From Pseudomonas mucidolens (GTDB taxonomy: Bacteria; Pseudomonadota; Gammaproteobacteria; Pseudomonadales; Pseudomonadaceae), in the NCBI RefSeq assembly GCF_900106045.1, contig NZ_LT629802.1, positions 930,001 through 994,000 of the forward strand: a stretch of 64,000 nt of DNA. The letters run 5' to 3'. The number at the start of each line of letters is the position of its first letter. Within the stretch, counting starts at the first letter, position 1. Positions 18,704-27,858 of the stretch are shown in pieces. The notes below the pieces were generated by a model that was given only the letters and a program-made list of their open reading frames with translations, had not been told where the DNA came from and made no database searches. The translations under genes were made by a program, and so were the position numbers.

Positions 18704-19812
18704 ACGTAACTATTTTGCATGGCTACAGCGCCTCCAACTCCGGTGATGGCCTTCTCGTGGATTTGGCAATCGCCCTGGTGCTGCGAAACTTTGGCGCGGA
18801 TACCTCGATCAACGTCGTGGCCTCGGATCCGCAATCATTCAGCTACTTGCCTTACAAACGCTATGACGCGCCGGTGATGGCGGCCAAGGGGTTGGGGCGG
18901 GTCAGGCAGGCGCTGTTTCTTGATCAGTCCTACACCGGCCTTGCGAATCTTTTGCGTTCAAGCGACTTGATCGTCGGGGTAGGCGGCGGCTATATGCGCT
19001 CCAAAAGCGCGTTTGAACACATCAAGTTGAAACTGGGGCATGCCAAGCAACTGGAAACGGCGATCCTCAGCAAGGTGCCTTCGGTGTATCTGCCGCAGAG
19101 CATCGGTCCCTTTCACGGTGAAAGCAGCAAGATCGTCGGGCACTACGCGAATGCCGACGCGGTGTTTGTCCGGGACAACAGGTCGTCGGAGATTTTCGCG
19201 ACCCATGAAAATGTCTACCGCGTGCCTGACCTCGCGGTGCAGGCATTGGCCAGCAAGATTCTCCTGCAACCCAAGTTCACCCGTTGTGCCTCTTCGCCGG
19301 CGGTGGTCTGCGTGGTGCTGCGCAAACCGCCAGCGTGGAGCAAGGAGAAGAAAGTCGCTTACGTGGCTAACTTGAAGCGCCTGCTGCAGCGCCTGAAGAA
19401 CAAGAGCAAAGTCGTCTGCGCGGTGCAAAGCGCTGTGCGCGGCAATGATGACGGCGCGTTCTATCGAGAACTGGGCATTACCGAGGAGCTGTTGTCACTG
19501 AAGGCGACCCTCGCCAAATATCAGCCAGACGTGGTCATTTCCGTCAGGTTGCACGGGGCCATCGAATCGCTGCTGGCGGGCGTTCCGGCGTACCACATCA
19601 GTTATGAGCGCAAGGGCTTTGGCGCCTATCAGGACATGGGTGTGGAAGACTGGGTGATCAATGGCGGCGAGATCAATGTCGACAGCATCATTGACACGGT
19701 TTACGCACCGAATGCGTTGTCCCGATTTGGCAAGCAGTTGACGGATACCTGCAAGGAGATTGAGGCCAAGACGCTGGTCATGGACTCGATCATCAAGGGC
19801 ATCGTGCGATGA
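18700..19812 (+). CDS. Polysaccharide pyruvyl transferase family protein
   Basis: The 370-residue protein starts HGYSASNSGDGLLVDLAI, and further in has LIVGVGGGYMRSKS, VYLPQSIGPF and VVISVRLHGAIESLLAGVP with YHISYERKG. These match the PS_pyruv_trans family (CsaB, EpsO/ExoV type), which adds ketal pyruvate from phosphoenolpyruvate to sugars. The EPS is therefore predicted to be pyruvylated and negatively charged. It overlaps the gene on each side by four bases. Confidence 0.85.
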   Translation: MNVTILHGYSASNSGDGLLVDLAIALVLRNFGADTSINVVASDPQSFSYLPYKRYDAPVMAAKGLGRVRQALFLDQSYTGLANLLRSSDLIVGVGGGYMRSKSAFEHIKLKLGHAKQLETAILSKVPSVYLPQSIGPFHGESSKIVGHYANADAVFVRDNRSSEIFATHENVYRVPDLAVQALASKILLQPKFTRCASSPAVVCVVLRKPPAWSKEKKVAYVANLKRLLQRLKNKSKVVCAVQSAVRGNDDGAFYRELGITEELLSLKATLAKYQPDVVISVRLHGAIESLLAGVPAYHISYERKGFGAYQDMGVEDWVINGGEINVDSIIDTVYAPNALSRFGKQLTDTCKEIEAKTLVMDSIIKGIVR

Positions 19813-21029
19813 TATTCCGGCTATTGCTCCGGGGCGGAGCTTTAGGCGCGAAGTTTCTGCTGGTGTTGGCCATCACCCATTATCTAGGGTATGAGGCGTT
19901 GGGGTTTTACGGCGTGGTGATGGCCGCGTCTTTGATTGCGTCGAAGTTCTACAGCGTGGGGTTCAGTTCCGAAATCAATCGGCTGATCAGCGTGGGTGAC
20001 AGTTCGCGATGGGTGGTGGATAAGGTCCTGTTGCTGTACCTGGCCGTGGGGATCTTGTTGTCGGTGGCGACGGTGGCGGTCTATTCGTTGTTCCAGGCGG
20101 TCGAGGCGAGTGCCGCACTGGTGGCTTGCGTGGCACTGTTGCTGCTCACCGAGCACCTGTCCTTTGAAATAAATTCGTTTGTGTTCTCTGCCCAGAGAGC
20201 CACGTGGGGCGCGATTCTCTATTTTGTCAAAACCGGGCTCTGGGCGCTGTTGGCGTTGGGCGGGCTGTTGTCGGGCTGGGTATCGAGCATCGCCAGTGTG
20301 CTGTGGTTATGGGTGGCGGCCAATGTGCTGGTGATTGTTGCCGGCTACCTGATTGTGGTGAACGTTCACCGTGGGCGGGCGACAGGTTCCCTCACCACGG
20401 CCTCGGTCTGGAAAGCCGGATTACCGTTTTATCTGGGGACTGGCTTGATCGCATTGAGCCAATACACCGAGCGCTTCCTGATTCTCGACATCGAGCCCTA
20501 CGCGAGTCTGGGCAAGTACGTTTACGCTTGGTCAGCAGCCAACACCTTGCAAGCGCTTTCCTACGCCGTGGTTGCGGTAGTGGGCATCCCGGTACTTGCC
20601 AAGCGCTATCAGAACCAGCAACAAGCGCTGAGCATCCGGCAATTGTTCATGAATCAGTGGGTGATGCGTTCCCTGGTGGTGTCAGGTGTTGTGGCGTTGA
20701 TGATTTATCTGTTCTTCAATGTCGCGCTGGATTATGTCGGTACCACGGTGCCGCGTCCGGATAACGCCATTCTCGGCGTACTGATTTTTTCCTTTGCCCT
20801 GCGTGCTGTCGGCGACATCGTCTGGGGCGGTCTTATCGCATCGAAGAACAGTCGGCTGTCACTCATTAGCGCGGCCATCTGCCTGCTGGTTTCCCTGCCG
20901 GTCAGTTACATGCTGATCAAGCATCATTCCATTTATGGTGCGGCATGGGGGAACGTCTTTTCGATCACCGTACAGCTCGGCGCTATCGCCTTGCTGACCC
21001 GGTTTTCCCGAGCGAAGGTGACGCTGTAA
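19809..21029 (+). CDS. Wzx-type polysaccharide flippase
   Basis: This 406-residue inner-membrane protein has about 12 predicted hydrophobic segments and the MOP/PST flippase arrangement. An early helix (LRGGALGAKFLLVLAITHYLG) is followed by YGVVMAASLIASKFYS, and the later half has YAWSAANTLQALSYAVVAVVG. It should flip the undecaprenyl-linked repeat unit to the periplasm. The sequence is divergent, so the role rests on topology and on its place between the transferase and polymerase genes. Start and stop overlap the neighbours (ATGA, TAATG). Confidence 0.8.
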   Translation: MIFRLLLRGGALGAKFLLVLAITHYLGYEALGFYGVVMAASLIASKFYSVGFSSEINRLISVGDSSRWVVDKVLLLYLAVGILLSVATVAVYSLFQAVEASAALVACVALLLLTEHLSFEINSFVFSAQRATWGAILYFVKTGLWALLALGGLLSGWVSSIASVLWLWVAANVLVIVAGYLIVVNVHRGRATGSLTTASVWKAGLPFYLGTGLIALSQYTERFLILDIEPYASLGKYVYAWSAANTLQALSYAVVAVVGIPVLAKRYQNQQQALSIRQLFMNQWVMRSLVVSGVVALMIYLFFNVALDYVGTTVPRPDNAILGVLIFSFALRAVGDIVWGGLIASKNSRLSLISAAICLLVSLPVSYMLIKHHSIYGAAWGNVFSITVQLGAIALLTRFSRAKVTL

Positions 21030-22132
21030 TGGGGTTCAGATTACCTTCCATCGAGTTTCGCGGCAGAAAGCTCGATTCGTCGATCTCGTTTCTGATTCTG
21101 TTCAGTGGCCTGTTTCTTTCTGTCGCCATGCCGCTTCTGATGCACCGCGATCCGGGGCCCGATGCCATGACGTTGTGGTCGTCCTACGCGCGTGCTGACA
21201 ACTGCAACTTCTGGAATCCCTTCTCACCAGACCGGTCTTCCTACGAATGCTCGGCCTATCTACTGCGACCCACCGGCATCAATCTGACCAATGCCTGGGC
21301 GTACGGGATGGCGTGCAACCTGTTCCTGACAGCCATCCCGGTGTTTATTTTCAGGCGCATGCCGCTGACGATTTTTCTGACCCTGTGCTTGTGGGGCGTG
21401 GTGCGGTCGTTTTTCCTGGAAAACCTGACCAAGGAAATCATTGTCTCGGTAGCGATGATTTCTATTTTGCTGTTCTCGTTTTCCAGGCGGTACCGCGGCG
21501 GATTTTTCTTCTCCGCGCTGATCTACGGCGTATTGATCCGGCCTTACTGGATCTTGTTTTCGCTGGTCTGGATCGGCGTGTGCTTCATGAAGAAGTACGT
21601 GTCTCGACTGACCTTTTTCCTGATGCTGTTTGTGTTCTACCTGGCAATCGCCACGGCGATTCAACTGGTGGCCGGTTATTCGGTGTCATCGATTCGCGCC
21701 AGCAACAATGAGTTGCGCACGGCGGGCGAGGAGGGGTCCAAGTCGCTGATTGTTTCCTGGCTCAATGGTGGTGACTTCGTGTCGCAGGCGCTTGATTCGC
21801 TGATTATCTTCTTCCGCCTGTCGTTTCCTGTGGAGTTGATTCTGCTCTCCGGTCTCGGCCAGATCATCTTTGTGGTGCTGATGATGATGACCTCGTTGCT
21901 GATGTTCAAAATGATCACGTCCAGCGACTACAAGGGCGTGCACATCCCACCCAAAGTCAAAGAGCTGATCGCCATTCCTCTGTCTTTTTTGCTGGTGCAG
22001 GGTTTGTTCGAGCCCGACTTCGGCTCCTTTGCCCGACATTTTTCCATGGTCGTGCCGGTGCTGTTCCTGGGCCTGGGGTTGCAGATGCGCGCCAAGAAGC
22101 CTGAGTTGGTTGAATCGAGAATCCTGAACTGA
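21029..22132 (+). CDS. Wzy-type polysaccharide polymerase
   Basis: A 367-residue membrane protein with about 9-10 hydrophobic segments and a large loop after YECSAYLLRPTG. The C-terminal part VQGLFEPDFGSFARHFSMVVPVLFL resembles EpsG/Wzy polymerases, where a periplasmic Arg-rich loop is functional. It would join repeat units into polymer. The start at 21029 overlaps the wzx stop by one base. An in-frame ATG at 20945 lies inside wzx and is rejected. Wzy proteins are poorly conserved, so the call rests mainly on context. Confidence 0.74.
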   Translation: MGFRLPSIEFRGRKLDSSISFLILFSGLFLSVAMPLLMHRDPGPDAMTLWSSYARADNCNFWNPFSPDRSSYECSAYLLRPTGINLTNAWAYGMACNLFLTAIPVFIFRRMPLTIFLTLCLWGVVRSFFLENLTKEIIVSVAMISILLFSFSRRYRGGFFFSALIYGVLIRPYWILFSLVWIGVCFMKKYVSRLTFFLMLFVFYLAIATAIQLVAGYSVSSIRASNNELRTAGEEGSKSLIVSWLNGGDFVSQALDSLIIFFRLSFPVELILLSGLGQIIFVVLMMMTSLLMFKMITSSDYKGVHIPPKVKELIAIPLSFLLVQGLFEPDFGSFARHFSMVVPVLFLGLGLQMRAKKPELVESRILN

Positions 22133-22144
22133 GGCGGGTGCTTT

Positions 22145-23179
22145 ATGTCGAGCAATAAAAAGTCGCTGGAGATCGAGACCCTACGGGGACTTGCCTGCCT
22201 GTTGCTGGTGCTTTATCACGTGATAGGTCCTTTGGGCGGCGGTTTGAAAATAGACCTGGGCTCGCCTTTGCGGGTGATCGCTGACTCCATGGTTTATGTG
22301 CGCATGCCGTTGTTCACGTTTATTTCGGGCTACATCTATTCCATCTACAAAATCAGGGGGAATGACTTCTCCGCTTATTTTGTCGGCAAGGTCAGGCGGT
22401 TGATCGTGCCGTTGTTTTGCGTGGGGATTCCGTTTTCGGTGCTGCAGGCGATTGGGCCCGGGGTGAACAAGGACGTGGGACTGGTCGATGCATTGCTGTC
22501 GTTCTATGTGCCGGTCAATCACTTCTGGTTTTTACAGGCGGTGTTCATCATCTTTGTATTTGTCGGCCTGCTGGAGTGGCGGGGCCTGTTGCAGACAGCG
22601 AGGCGCTTGTACCTGTTGCTGGCGTTCGCGGCGCTGGTGTTTCTGCTGCCGCCCTTTGCGGTAGATGCGTTTGGCATCAATGGAGCGATCTATCTGCTGC
22701 CGTTTTTTGTGATGGGCATGATTGGCCATGAAAAGGTCAACGCGATAAGGCAATCACTCAAGGTGATCGGGCCGCTGGTATTCATGTTGATATCCTTGGC
22801 GCTGCTGTATGTGGCAGCGGTGGATCGCGAGTTGATTGTCGATCGCCGAAGCCTGGTCGGGTTGGTGGTGGGATGCGTGTCGTGCGTGGCGCTGCTGTCG
22901 AGCAACATGCGGGTGCAAGGGTTGATCTGGCTCGGTGGATATTCCTACGCGATTTTCCTGTTTCACGTGTTGTTTGCCGCCACTTCGCGATTTGCGCTGG
23001 GGCGCCTGGGCGTCAACGATGAAATGGTCCTGGTACTCAGTGGCGTGGCCTGTGGTTTGCTGGGGCCGGTGCTGCTGTCGAGTATTTTCAGCCGCTTTGC
23101 CCTCACGTCGACGCTGTTTCTGGGGGAGCGGGCAGCCCGTAGAAAAGCACCGGCCGCCGTTGCTGTATCGCAATCCTGA
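22145..23179 (+). CDS. Acyltransferase 3 family membrane protein
   Basis: The 344-residue protein has about ten membrane segments and the AT-3 opening EIETLRGLACLLLVLYHVIG (R and H conserved), followed by MPLFTFISGY and a HFWFLQAVFII segment. Such enzymes move acyl groups, usually acetyl or succinyl, across the membrane to extracytoplasmic sugars. In this operon it should O-acylate the EPS or its repeat unit. It follows wzy by 12 bases and is followed by an SGNH protein, a pairing common in polysaccharide acetylation. Confidence 0.86.
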   Translation: MSSNKKSLEIETLRGLACLLLVLYHVIGPLGGGLKIDLGSPLRVIADSMVYVRMPLFTFISGYIYSIYKIRGNDFSAYFVGKVRRLIVPLFCVGIPFSVLQAIGPGVNKDVGLVDALLSFYVPVNHFWFLQAVFIIFVFVGLLEWRGLLQTARRLYLLLAFAALVFLLPPFAVDAFGINGAIYLLPFFVMGMIGHEKVNAIRQSLKVIGPLVFMLISLALLYVAAVDRELIVDRRSLVGLVVGCVSCVALLSSNMRVQGLIWLGGYSYAIFLFHVLFAATSRFALGRLGVNDEMVLVLSGVACGLLGPVLLSSIFSRFALTSTLFLGERAARRKAPAAVAVSQS

Positions 23180-23206
23180 TGATTGCTCGGATAAAGGAAG
23201 TGACAC

Positions 23207-24391
23207 ATGTTCGCAATCGATGACGTACCTCACGCGCCGGCTTCGGTGATCGAGGTCGGTGATGCTCGTGAACGGTTTGAGCAATGGCGCGCAGGAACGT
23301 CGGGGAAGGTGCTAGCCATCTCGGTGATCGGTGACAGCTACAGTGCCGGGCAAGATTTTTATCTGAACAGGCTCGTCCAGCGGCTCACTAAAGCGACGGG
23401 GTTTGCCGGGCCAGGCTATATCGGATTCAACCACGGCGCGGCGCTCGGCGGTACCCATTACAAATACACCCGAAGCAGCGAGAAGTATTTCGGCGGTGAT
23501 TGGGCGGTGTCCCGTCTTGGCCAGGCGAGCCCCGACAGCCGCACAATCAGAGGCCGTCCCGGTGCTTATCTGGAGATAGATGCCAGTCCGACAGCCGCTG
23601 TTGATACGAGCATTGCCCAGGCGAAGTTACTCTACCTGGGGGACGGAGAAGCTAATCAGGTGCGCTACCGTTGGACGGCTTCTGGGCGGTGGCATTCATT
23701 GCAGATCGGGGGCTCAGGCGTCCAGGAAGTGCTGTTGTCCGGCGCGCCTGACACCGCCGAGTGGGCGTTCCGGCTTGAGGTGGTCAAAGGTGCGCCAACC
23801 CTGTTCGGCCTGTGGTTGAGCAATCACGAAGAGGGGGTCAGGGTGTCCAAGCTCGCGGCATCCGGCGCGGCATCTGCAGATTTCTACAACAGCGATGATC
23901 AGTGGCAGACGCAGTGGAAAGCAGTGGTGTCGAAGATTCCTGCGGACATGTACCTGATCATGTTGGGTGGCAATGACCAGGGGTTTGGCGTGAAACCTGA
24001 GCAGTATCTGCGCAACATTCAAGGTCTGGTGCGGATGGTGCGTGAGATTCAGCCTGCGGCGAGTATCAACCTGATCCTGCGTCAGGACACTACGCGCTCG
24101 AGTGCTTATCCGATGTCGGCTTACGCGCGGGTTCTGGAGCCGTGGGCACGCATGGAACACCTGGGTTACGCCGATATGCAGTGCGCGTTCGGTCTCGACT
24201 TCAAACGCTACGCCAGCGATGGCGCCGCGCCGATGATCGGCCCGGACAGCATTCACCCTATCCCCGGCTCGGGAGGGCGGGTGATCGCGGATTACCTTTA
24301 TCGCCTGATTGTCGGTGGGAATGATGCGGTTTCGCCGCAGGACACCTGCGGCGCGGTGCGACAAGGTAATGGCCTTGAGAAGCGCAATTAA
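23207..24391 (+). CDS. SGNH/GDSL-type hydrolase or acyl transferase
   Basis: This 394-residue protein shows SGNH blocks: block I VIGDSYSAG (Ser44), a block III-like LGGNDQG (Asn in GGND) and block V DSIHPIPGSG (Asp and His near residues 347-350). A beta-rich insertion lies between blocks I and III. No signal peptide is evident, so it may be cytoplasmic or exported in another way. Next to an acyltransferase-3 gene it may transfer or remove O-acyl groups on the EPS. Last forward gene before the REP pair, and so probably the end of the wzb operon. Confidence 0.78.
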   Translation: MFAIDDVPHAPASVIEVGDARERFEQWRAGTSGKVLAISVIGDSYSAGQDFYLNRLVQRLTKATGFAGPGYIGFNHGAALGGTHYKYTRSSEKYFGGDWAVSRLGQASPDSRTIRGRPGAYLEIDASPTAAVDTSIAQAKLLYLGDGEANQVRYRWTASGRWHSLQIGGSGVQEVLLSGAPDTAEWAFRLEVVKGAPTLFGLWLSNHEEGVRVSKLAASGAASADFYNSDDQWQTQWKAVVSKIPADMYLIMLGGNDQGFGVKPEQYLRNIQGLVRMVREIQPAASINLILRQDTTRSSAYPMSAYARVLEPWARMEHLGYADMQCAFGLDFKRYASDGAAPMIGPDSIHPIPGSGGRVIADYLYRLIVGGNDAVSPQDTCGAVRQGNGLEKRN

Positions 24392-24411
24392 CTCCAAGTA
24401 GATAAGGCTGT

Positions 24412-24545
24412 TGTGGCGAGCGGGCTTGTCCCGCGCTGGGCTGCGAAGCAGCCCCAGTAAGCCGAATGCGGTGTATCAGATACTCCGTGGCGGCTGGTTT
24501 CGAGGCTGCTTCGCAGTCCAACGCGGGACAAGCCCGCTCGCCACA
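24412..24545. repeat. Large REP-like inverted repeat
   Basis: Arms of about 40 bases (24412-24453 and 24504-24545, starting TGTGGCGAGCGGGCTTGTCC) are almost perfectly complementary around a 50-base unique loop. They lie between the convergent SGNH gene and the phosphomannomutase fragment. The REP variant differs from that at 4.4 kb (GCTTGTCCCGC rather than GCTTGCTCGC). It can fold into one long hairpin and may act as a bidirectional end. Confidence 0.82.
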
Positions 24546-24586
24546 GGGAAGTTCGTCAGTTTCTGAAAGTTGTGTAGAACTTCAGC

Positions 24587-25036
24587 TCAAAACAGCTCTT
24601 CAGTTTGCTGCGGGATACCGCTACACATGCCTTTCTCGAAGTGCTCCAACTGGCTCAGCAACTCCGCGGTTTTGAGGGGCATCAACAGTGGGTCACAGCG
24701 GGTTTCCACCGTGATGATGATGGCGGGATCGCTGCCGTGCATACGCGCGCGAAATCGCCAATCGCTGAAAATCACCTTCAGCCCGTCGCGTTCGTCAATA
24801 TCCAGCGCCTGTTGGCTGTACAGCGATTTTAGATGGGTGAGAAGGGAGGCAGGGTCGAGCACCGGTCGACGGATTTCTCCGGAGGAGGGAAACAGCCCGA
24901 TCCGTTCAACCATCAGTGTGGAACCCAGCCAGGCCCCGACGGGGGAGGGTAACGACGGATACAGTGACAACCAGGCCATCACTCCGACGTTACCCATCTG
25001 CCGTTCAATGTCTGCCGAGCGTTTTGCAATGTTCAT
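24587..25036 (-). CDS. Stand-alone C-terminal fragment of a phosphomannomutase-like protein
   Basis: The 149-residue product resembles only the last third of phosphohexomutases of the CpsG/ManB type. GLFPSSGEIRRPV matches the FP.SGEIN segment, and DWRFRARMHGSDPAIIITVE matches the domain IV phosphate-binding pattern WRFNLRSSNTEP..RLNVE. The catalytic serine loop, metal loop and sugar loop are all absent. The SNTEP consensus reads HGSDP, so even this remnant is altered. The reading frame is intact, with a start at 25036. It could be a decayed gene of the EPS locus or a small protein with a new role. Confidence 0.6.
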   Translation of the reverse strand: MNIAKRSADIERQMGNVGVMAWLSLYPSLPSPVGAWLGSTLMVERIGLFPSSGEIRRPVLDPASLLTHLKSLYSQQALDIDERDGLKVIFSDWRFRARMHGSDPAIIITVETRCDPLLMPLKTAELLSQLEHFEKGMCSGIPQQTEELF

Positions 25037-25105
25037 AGTGGTCTGCCTGAATGACGATTGGCGACGGTTGTGTCGTGTGCGTAATGTGCTGAGGTGGCGC
25101 CCTGG

Positions 25106-25939
25106 TTAAAGGCCGTTGAGGTAGAGGTGCTCGTAACAAAAGTTGGTCGCCTCGACGTAGCCTTCCGCGCCGCCGCAATCGAAGCGTAGGCCTTCGAACT
25201 TGTAGGCCAGCACGAAACCAGCCTGCGCCTGCTTCATCAGGGCGTCGGTAATCTGGATCTCGCCCCCTTTGCCGGGCTGGGTATCGGCGATCAGATCAAA
25301 GATATCGGGTGTCAGAATGTACCGGCCGATGATTGCCAGATTGGACGGCGCGTCCTCCGGGCTGGGCTTTTCAACCATGTTGTTGACCCGGTAGACGCCT
25401 TCGGAAATCATCTCGCCAGCGATCACGCCGTACTTGTGTGTCTGATCACGGGGGACTTCTTGAATGGCCACGATCGAGCAGCGGTACTTCTTGTAGAGCT
25501 GGATCATTTGCGCCAGTACGCCATCTCCTTGCAGATTCAGGCACAAGTCATCCGCGAGCACCACGGCGAAAGGTTCATCACCGATCAACGGACGACCGCT
25601 GAGAATCGCGTGGCCCAAACCCTTCATCTCGATCTGTCGGGTATAGGAGAAGGTGCAGGTTTCGATCAGCTCGCGGGTCCCTGCGAGGAATTTCTCCTTT
25701 TCGGTGCCGCGAATCTGATGCTCCAGCTCATAGCTGATGTCAAAGTGATCTTCCAGTGCGCGTTTGCCTCGCCCGGTCACGATTGCCATGTGTTGCAGGC
25801 CGGCGTCCCGTGCTTCTTCTACGGCGTACTGAATCAACGGCTTGTTGACGATCGGCAGCATCTCCTTGGGCATCGCTTTGGTGGCCGGCAGGAAACGCGT
25901 GCCATAGCCAGCGGCGGGGAACAAACATTTACGAATCAT
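25106..25939 (-). CDS. galU: UTP-glucose-1-phosphate uridylyltransferase GalU
   Basis: GalU makes UDP-glucose from UTP and Glc-1-P. The 277-residue protein has the nucleotide-binding start FPAAGYGTRFLPATKAMPKEM, the FAVVLADDL segment with metal-binding acidic residues, and EKPSPEDAPSNLAIIGRYI further on. It probably supplies UDP-Glc for the EPS. It is divergent from galE with a long AT-rich gap between. A general housekeeping copy may exist elsewhere in the genome. Confidence 0.95.
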   Translation of the reverse strand: MIRKCLFPAAGYGTRFLPATKAMPKEMLPIVNKPLIQYAVEEARDAGLQHMAIVTGRGKRALEDHFDISYELEHQIRGTEKEKFLAGTRELIETCTFSYTRQIEMKGLGHAILSGRPLIGDEPFAVVLADDLCLNLQGDGVLAQMIQLYKKYRCSIVAIQEVPRDQTHKYGVIAGEMISEGVYRVNNMVEKPSPEDAPSNLAIIGRYILTPDIFDLIADTQPGKGGEIQITDALMKQAQAGFVLAYKFEGLRFDCGGAEGYVEATNFCYEHLYLNGL

Positions 25940-26329
25940 AATTTATCCTGGTAGTCACGAATCACGGGTAACTTGAGGTGGGCAATAAGCAAAGATGATA
26001 AGTTTTACTAAACGACTACTTTAATACCTGAGATGGGTTGTTAATGGCAATTAGTGTCAGCTGTATAACAGTCGAATGTTATGAGTTGTCAGTCTGTGCC
26101 ATGTTAGTTATTTTTCGTCGGTATCCGTTGATAGTGGTGAGCGTTTCATAGTGCTAAATAAGTACCCGCTAGTACGCTTGCCTGGCCCGAATATTTATCG
26201 GCGGCAGTTGAACTAACGGTACTGCTTGTTGTTATCGTGCCTGGTGCTCTGTGCGGTATTTTTTTACGCACCTCTAGTGCTGGGCGCTGCACAGCTTATT
26301 AAGCCCTTGATCCTACTATGGACCGCGCT
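25940..26329. other. AT-rich divergent intergenic region galU/galE
   Basis: About 390 bases without a gene, clearly richer in A and T than its surroundings. It must hold the promoters of galU (leftward) and galE (rightward). I see no convincing sigma-70 boxes, no long inverted repeat and no RNA gene. Phrases such as GTGCTAAATA (around 26150) recall GTACTAAATA upstream of wzb (14754 region), which may be a weak shared motif. Confidence 0.5.
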
Positions 26330-27346
26330 ATGAAGATTCTGGTAACGGGTGGCACCGGGTACATCGGCTCGCACACCACACTTGCGCTGCTTGAAGCGGG
26401 TTTTGACGTGGTGGTGCTGGACAATCTTTGCAACAGCTCCGACGCTGCGTTGCACGCCGTGGAGGCTATCTGCGGTAAAAGTGCGCAGATGATTCACGGG
26501 GATGTGTGCGACAGAGCGTTGCTGGACCGGATTTTCCAGCAACATGCCATTGATGCGGTCCTGCATTTCGCCGGGCTCAAGGCGGTTGGCGAGAGCGTGC
26601 GCAAGCCGCTTGAGTATTACGAAGCGAATGTCGGTGGCAGCCTCACACTGTGTCAGGCGATGACTGCCGCGGGTGTGTTTCGCCTGGTGTTCAGTTCATC
26701 GGCCACGGTCTACGGCACGCCGGAGCAGATGCCGATCAGCGAAGACCTGCCTACTGGCAGCCCCACCAATCCCTACGGCCAATCCAAGCTGATCGTCGAA
26801 AACCTGCTACGCGAGCTGTGTGCGGCGGAGCCGCGCTGGAGCATCGCCCTGTTACGCTACTTCAATCCGATCGGTGCGCATGACAGCGGTCATCTGGGTG
26901 AGGACCCCAACGGCATACCGAATAACCTGGTGCCTTACATCAGTCAGGTAGCGGTTGGCAGTCTGCAAGAGCTGTCGATCTTCGGTGACGATTACCCTAC
27001 GGTGGATGGCACCGGTGTGCGTGACTATATCCACGTTGTGGATCTGGCGGACGGGCATCTGAAGGCGTTGCAGTCGATCTCGCAACGCACGGGTATCAAT
27101 ATCTGGAATCTCGGCACGGGCGATGGCTACAGCGTGTTGCAGGTGCTGCGCGCGTTCGAGCAGGCCTCAGGTCGGCCGGTGCCGTATCGGGTAATGCCGC
27201 GCCGCTCGGGTGACGTCGCCGAGAGTTGGGCAGACCCTTCCAAGGCCGCCCGTGAACTCGGCTGGAGGGCCACGCGCAGTTTGCAGCAAATGATGACAGA
27301 CACCTGGCGCTGGCAATCGAACCACCCGAAGGGCTACCACGGATAA
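26330..27346 (+). CDS. galE: UDP-glucose 4-epimerase GalE
   Basis: GalE interconverts UDP-Glc and UDP-Gal. The 338-residue protein starts MKILVTGGTGYIGSH (NAD-binding GxxGxxG) and has the catalytic pair Tyr149-x3-Lys153 (YGQSK) and FSSSATVYG with the conserved serine. The start at 26330 gives the family length. An ATG four codons earlier is possible, and neither has a good ribosome site. It provides UDP-Gal and so suggests galactose in the EPS. Confidence 0.94.
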   Translation: MKILVTGGTGYIGSHTTLALLEAGFDVVVLDNLCNSSDAALHAVEAICGKSAQMIHGDVCDRALLDRIFQQHAIDAVLHFAGLKAVGESVRKPLEYYEANVGGSLTLCQAMTAAGVFRLVFSSSATVYGTPEQMPISEDLPTGSPTNPYGQSKLIVENLLRELCAAEPRWSIALLRYFNPIGAHDSGHLGEDPNGIPNNLVPYISQVAVGSLQELSIFGDDYPTVDGTGVRDYIHVVDLADGHLKALQSISQRTGINIWNLGTGDGYSVLQVLRAFEQASGRPVPYRVMPRRSGDVAESWADPSKAARELGWRATRSLQQMMTDTWRWQSNHPKGYHG

Positions 27347-27600
27347 GGGCGCTGCCATTGTGCTCGCAGCGACTGTACTGAATGTTATAAATCGGCTGGA
27401 ACGTTAATTATCGTCGGGAAATTCGGCTGGCAATGCATCCGGCAAATCCGTAGATATAAACCCTGCCGTTCGACATTTATTCGTCAGGTTTGACTGTGAA
27501 TGAAAAACGGATCTTGTTCGCACTTTTTGCGACTTGAACTTTCCACCTCTAACCGAGTACCTGTTTTTTAACAGGCCCGAACGTTAGAAAAGGAGTTGAT

Positions 27601-27837
27601 ATGAAAAAAGTGATGGCAATTGCCCTGTTGTCGATGTTTGGCAACTGGGCGTCCGCAGCGGAAACACCGCTGACACTGGCAACCAATGTCGTCGGCAGCG
27701 TGGCAGCTTCACAAGCTCCTGCGGCCAGTACGGCAATGGTAGCGGGTGCAGTGGCGGCTTCCAACAGTGGCGGCAACGCCAACGGCGGTACAACCGGGAC
27801 CACAGGTACTACCGGTACTACCGGCACCAGTAACTGA
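27601..27837 (+). CDS. yjbE: YjbE/GfcA-like small secreted Ala/Thr/Gly-rich protein
   Basis: A 78-residue protein with a signal peptide (MKKVMAIALLSMFGNWASA), an Ala/Val/Ser-rich middle (VVGSVAASQAPAASTAMVAG) and a low-complexity tail GGTTGTTGTTGTTGTSN. Length, composition and position match YjbE of the E. coli yjbEFGH operon and GfcA/YmcD of the group 4 capsule operon. Its role in EPS production is unknown in both. AAAGGAG precedes the ATG. The tail is coded by near-identical ACC-GGT/ACT-type triplet repeats that could expand or contract. Confidence 0.78.
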   Translation: MKKVMAIALLSMFGNWASAAETPLTLATNVVGSVAASQAPAASTAMVAGAVAASNSGGNANGGTTGTTGTTGTTGTSN

Positions 27838-27858
27838 GAAACCCTGTAGGTGTAATAC

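Noticed and set aside
23207..24391. SGNH protein considered as an AlgX/AlgJ-type alginate acetylase
   Set aside because: No signal peptide and no extended AlgX-like similarity; only the generic SGNH blocks are seen.
27536..27562. GAACTT as a possible AlgU (sigma-22) -35 box before yjbE
   Set aside because: At 16-17 bases spacing no TCTGA or TCCAA-like -10 box is present; the hit may be chance.
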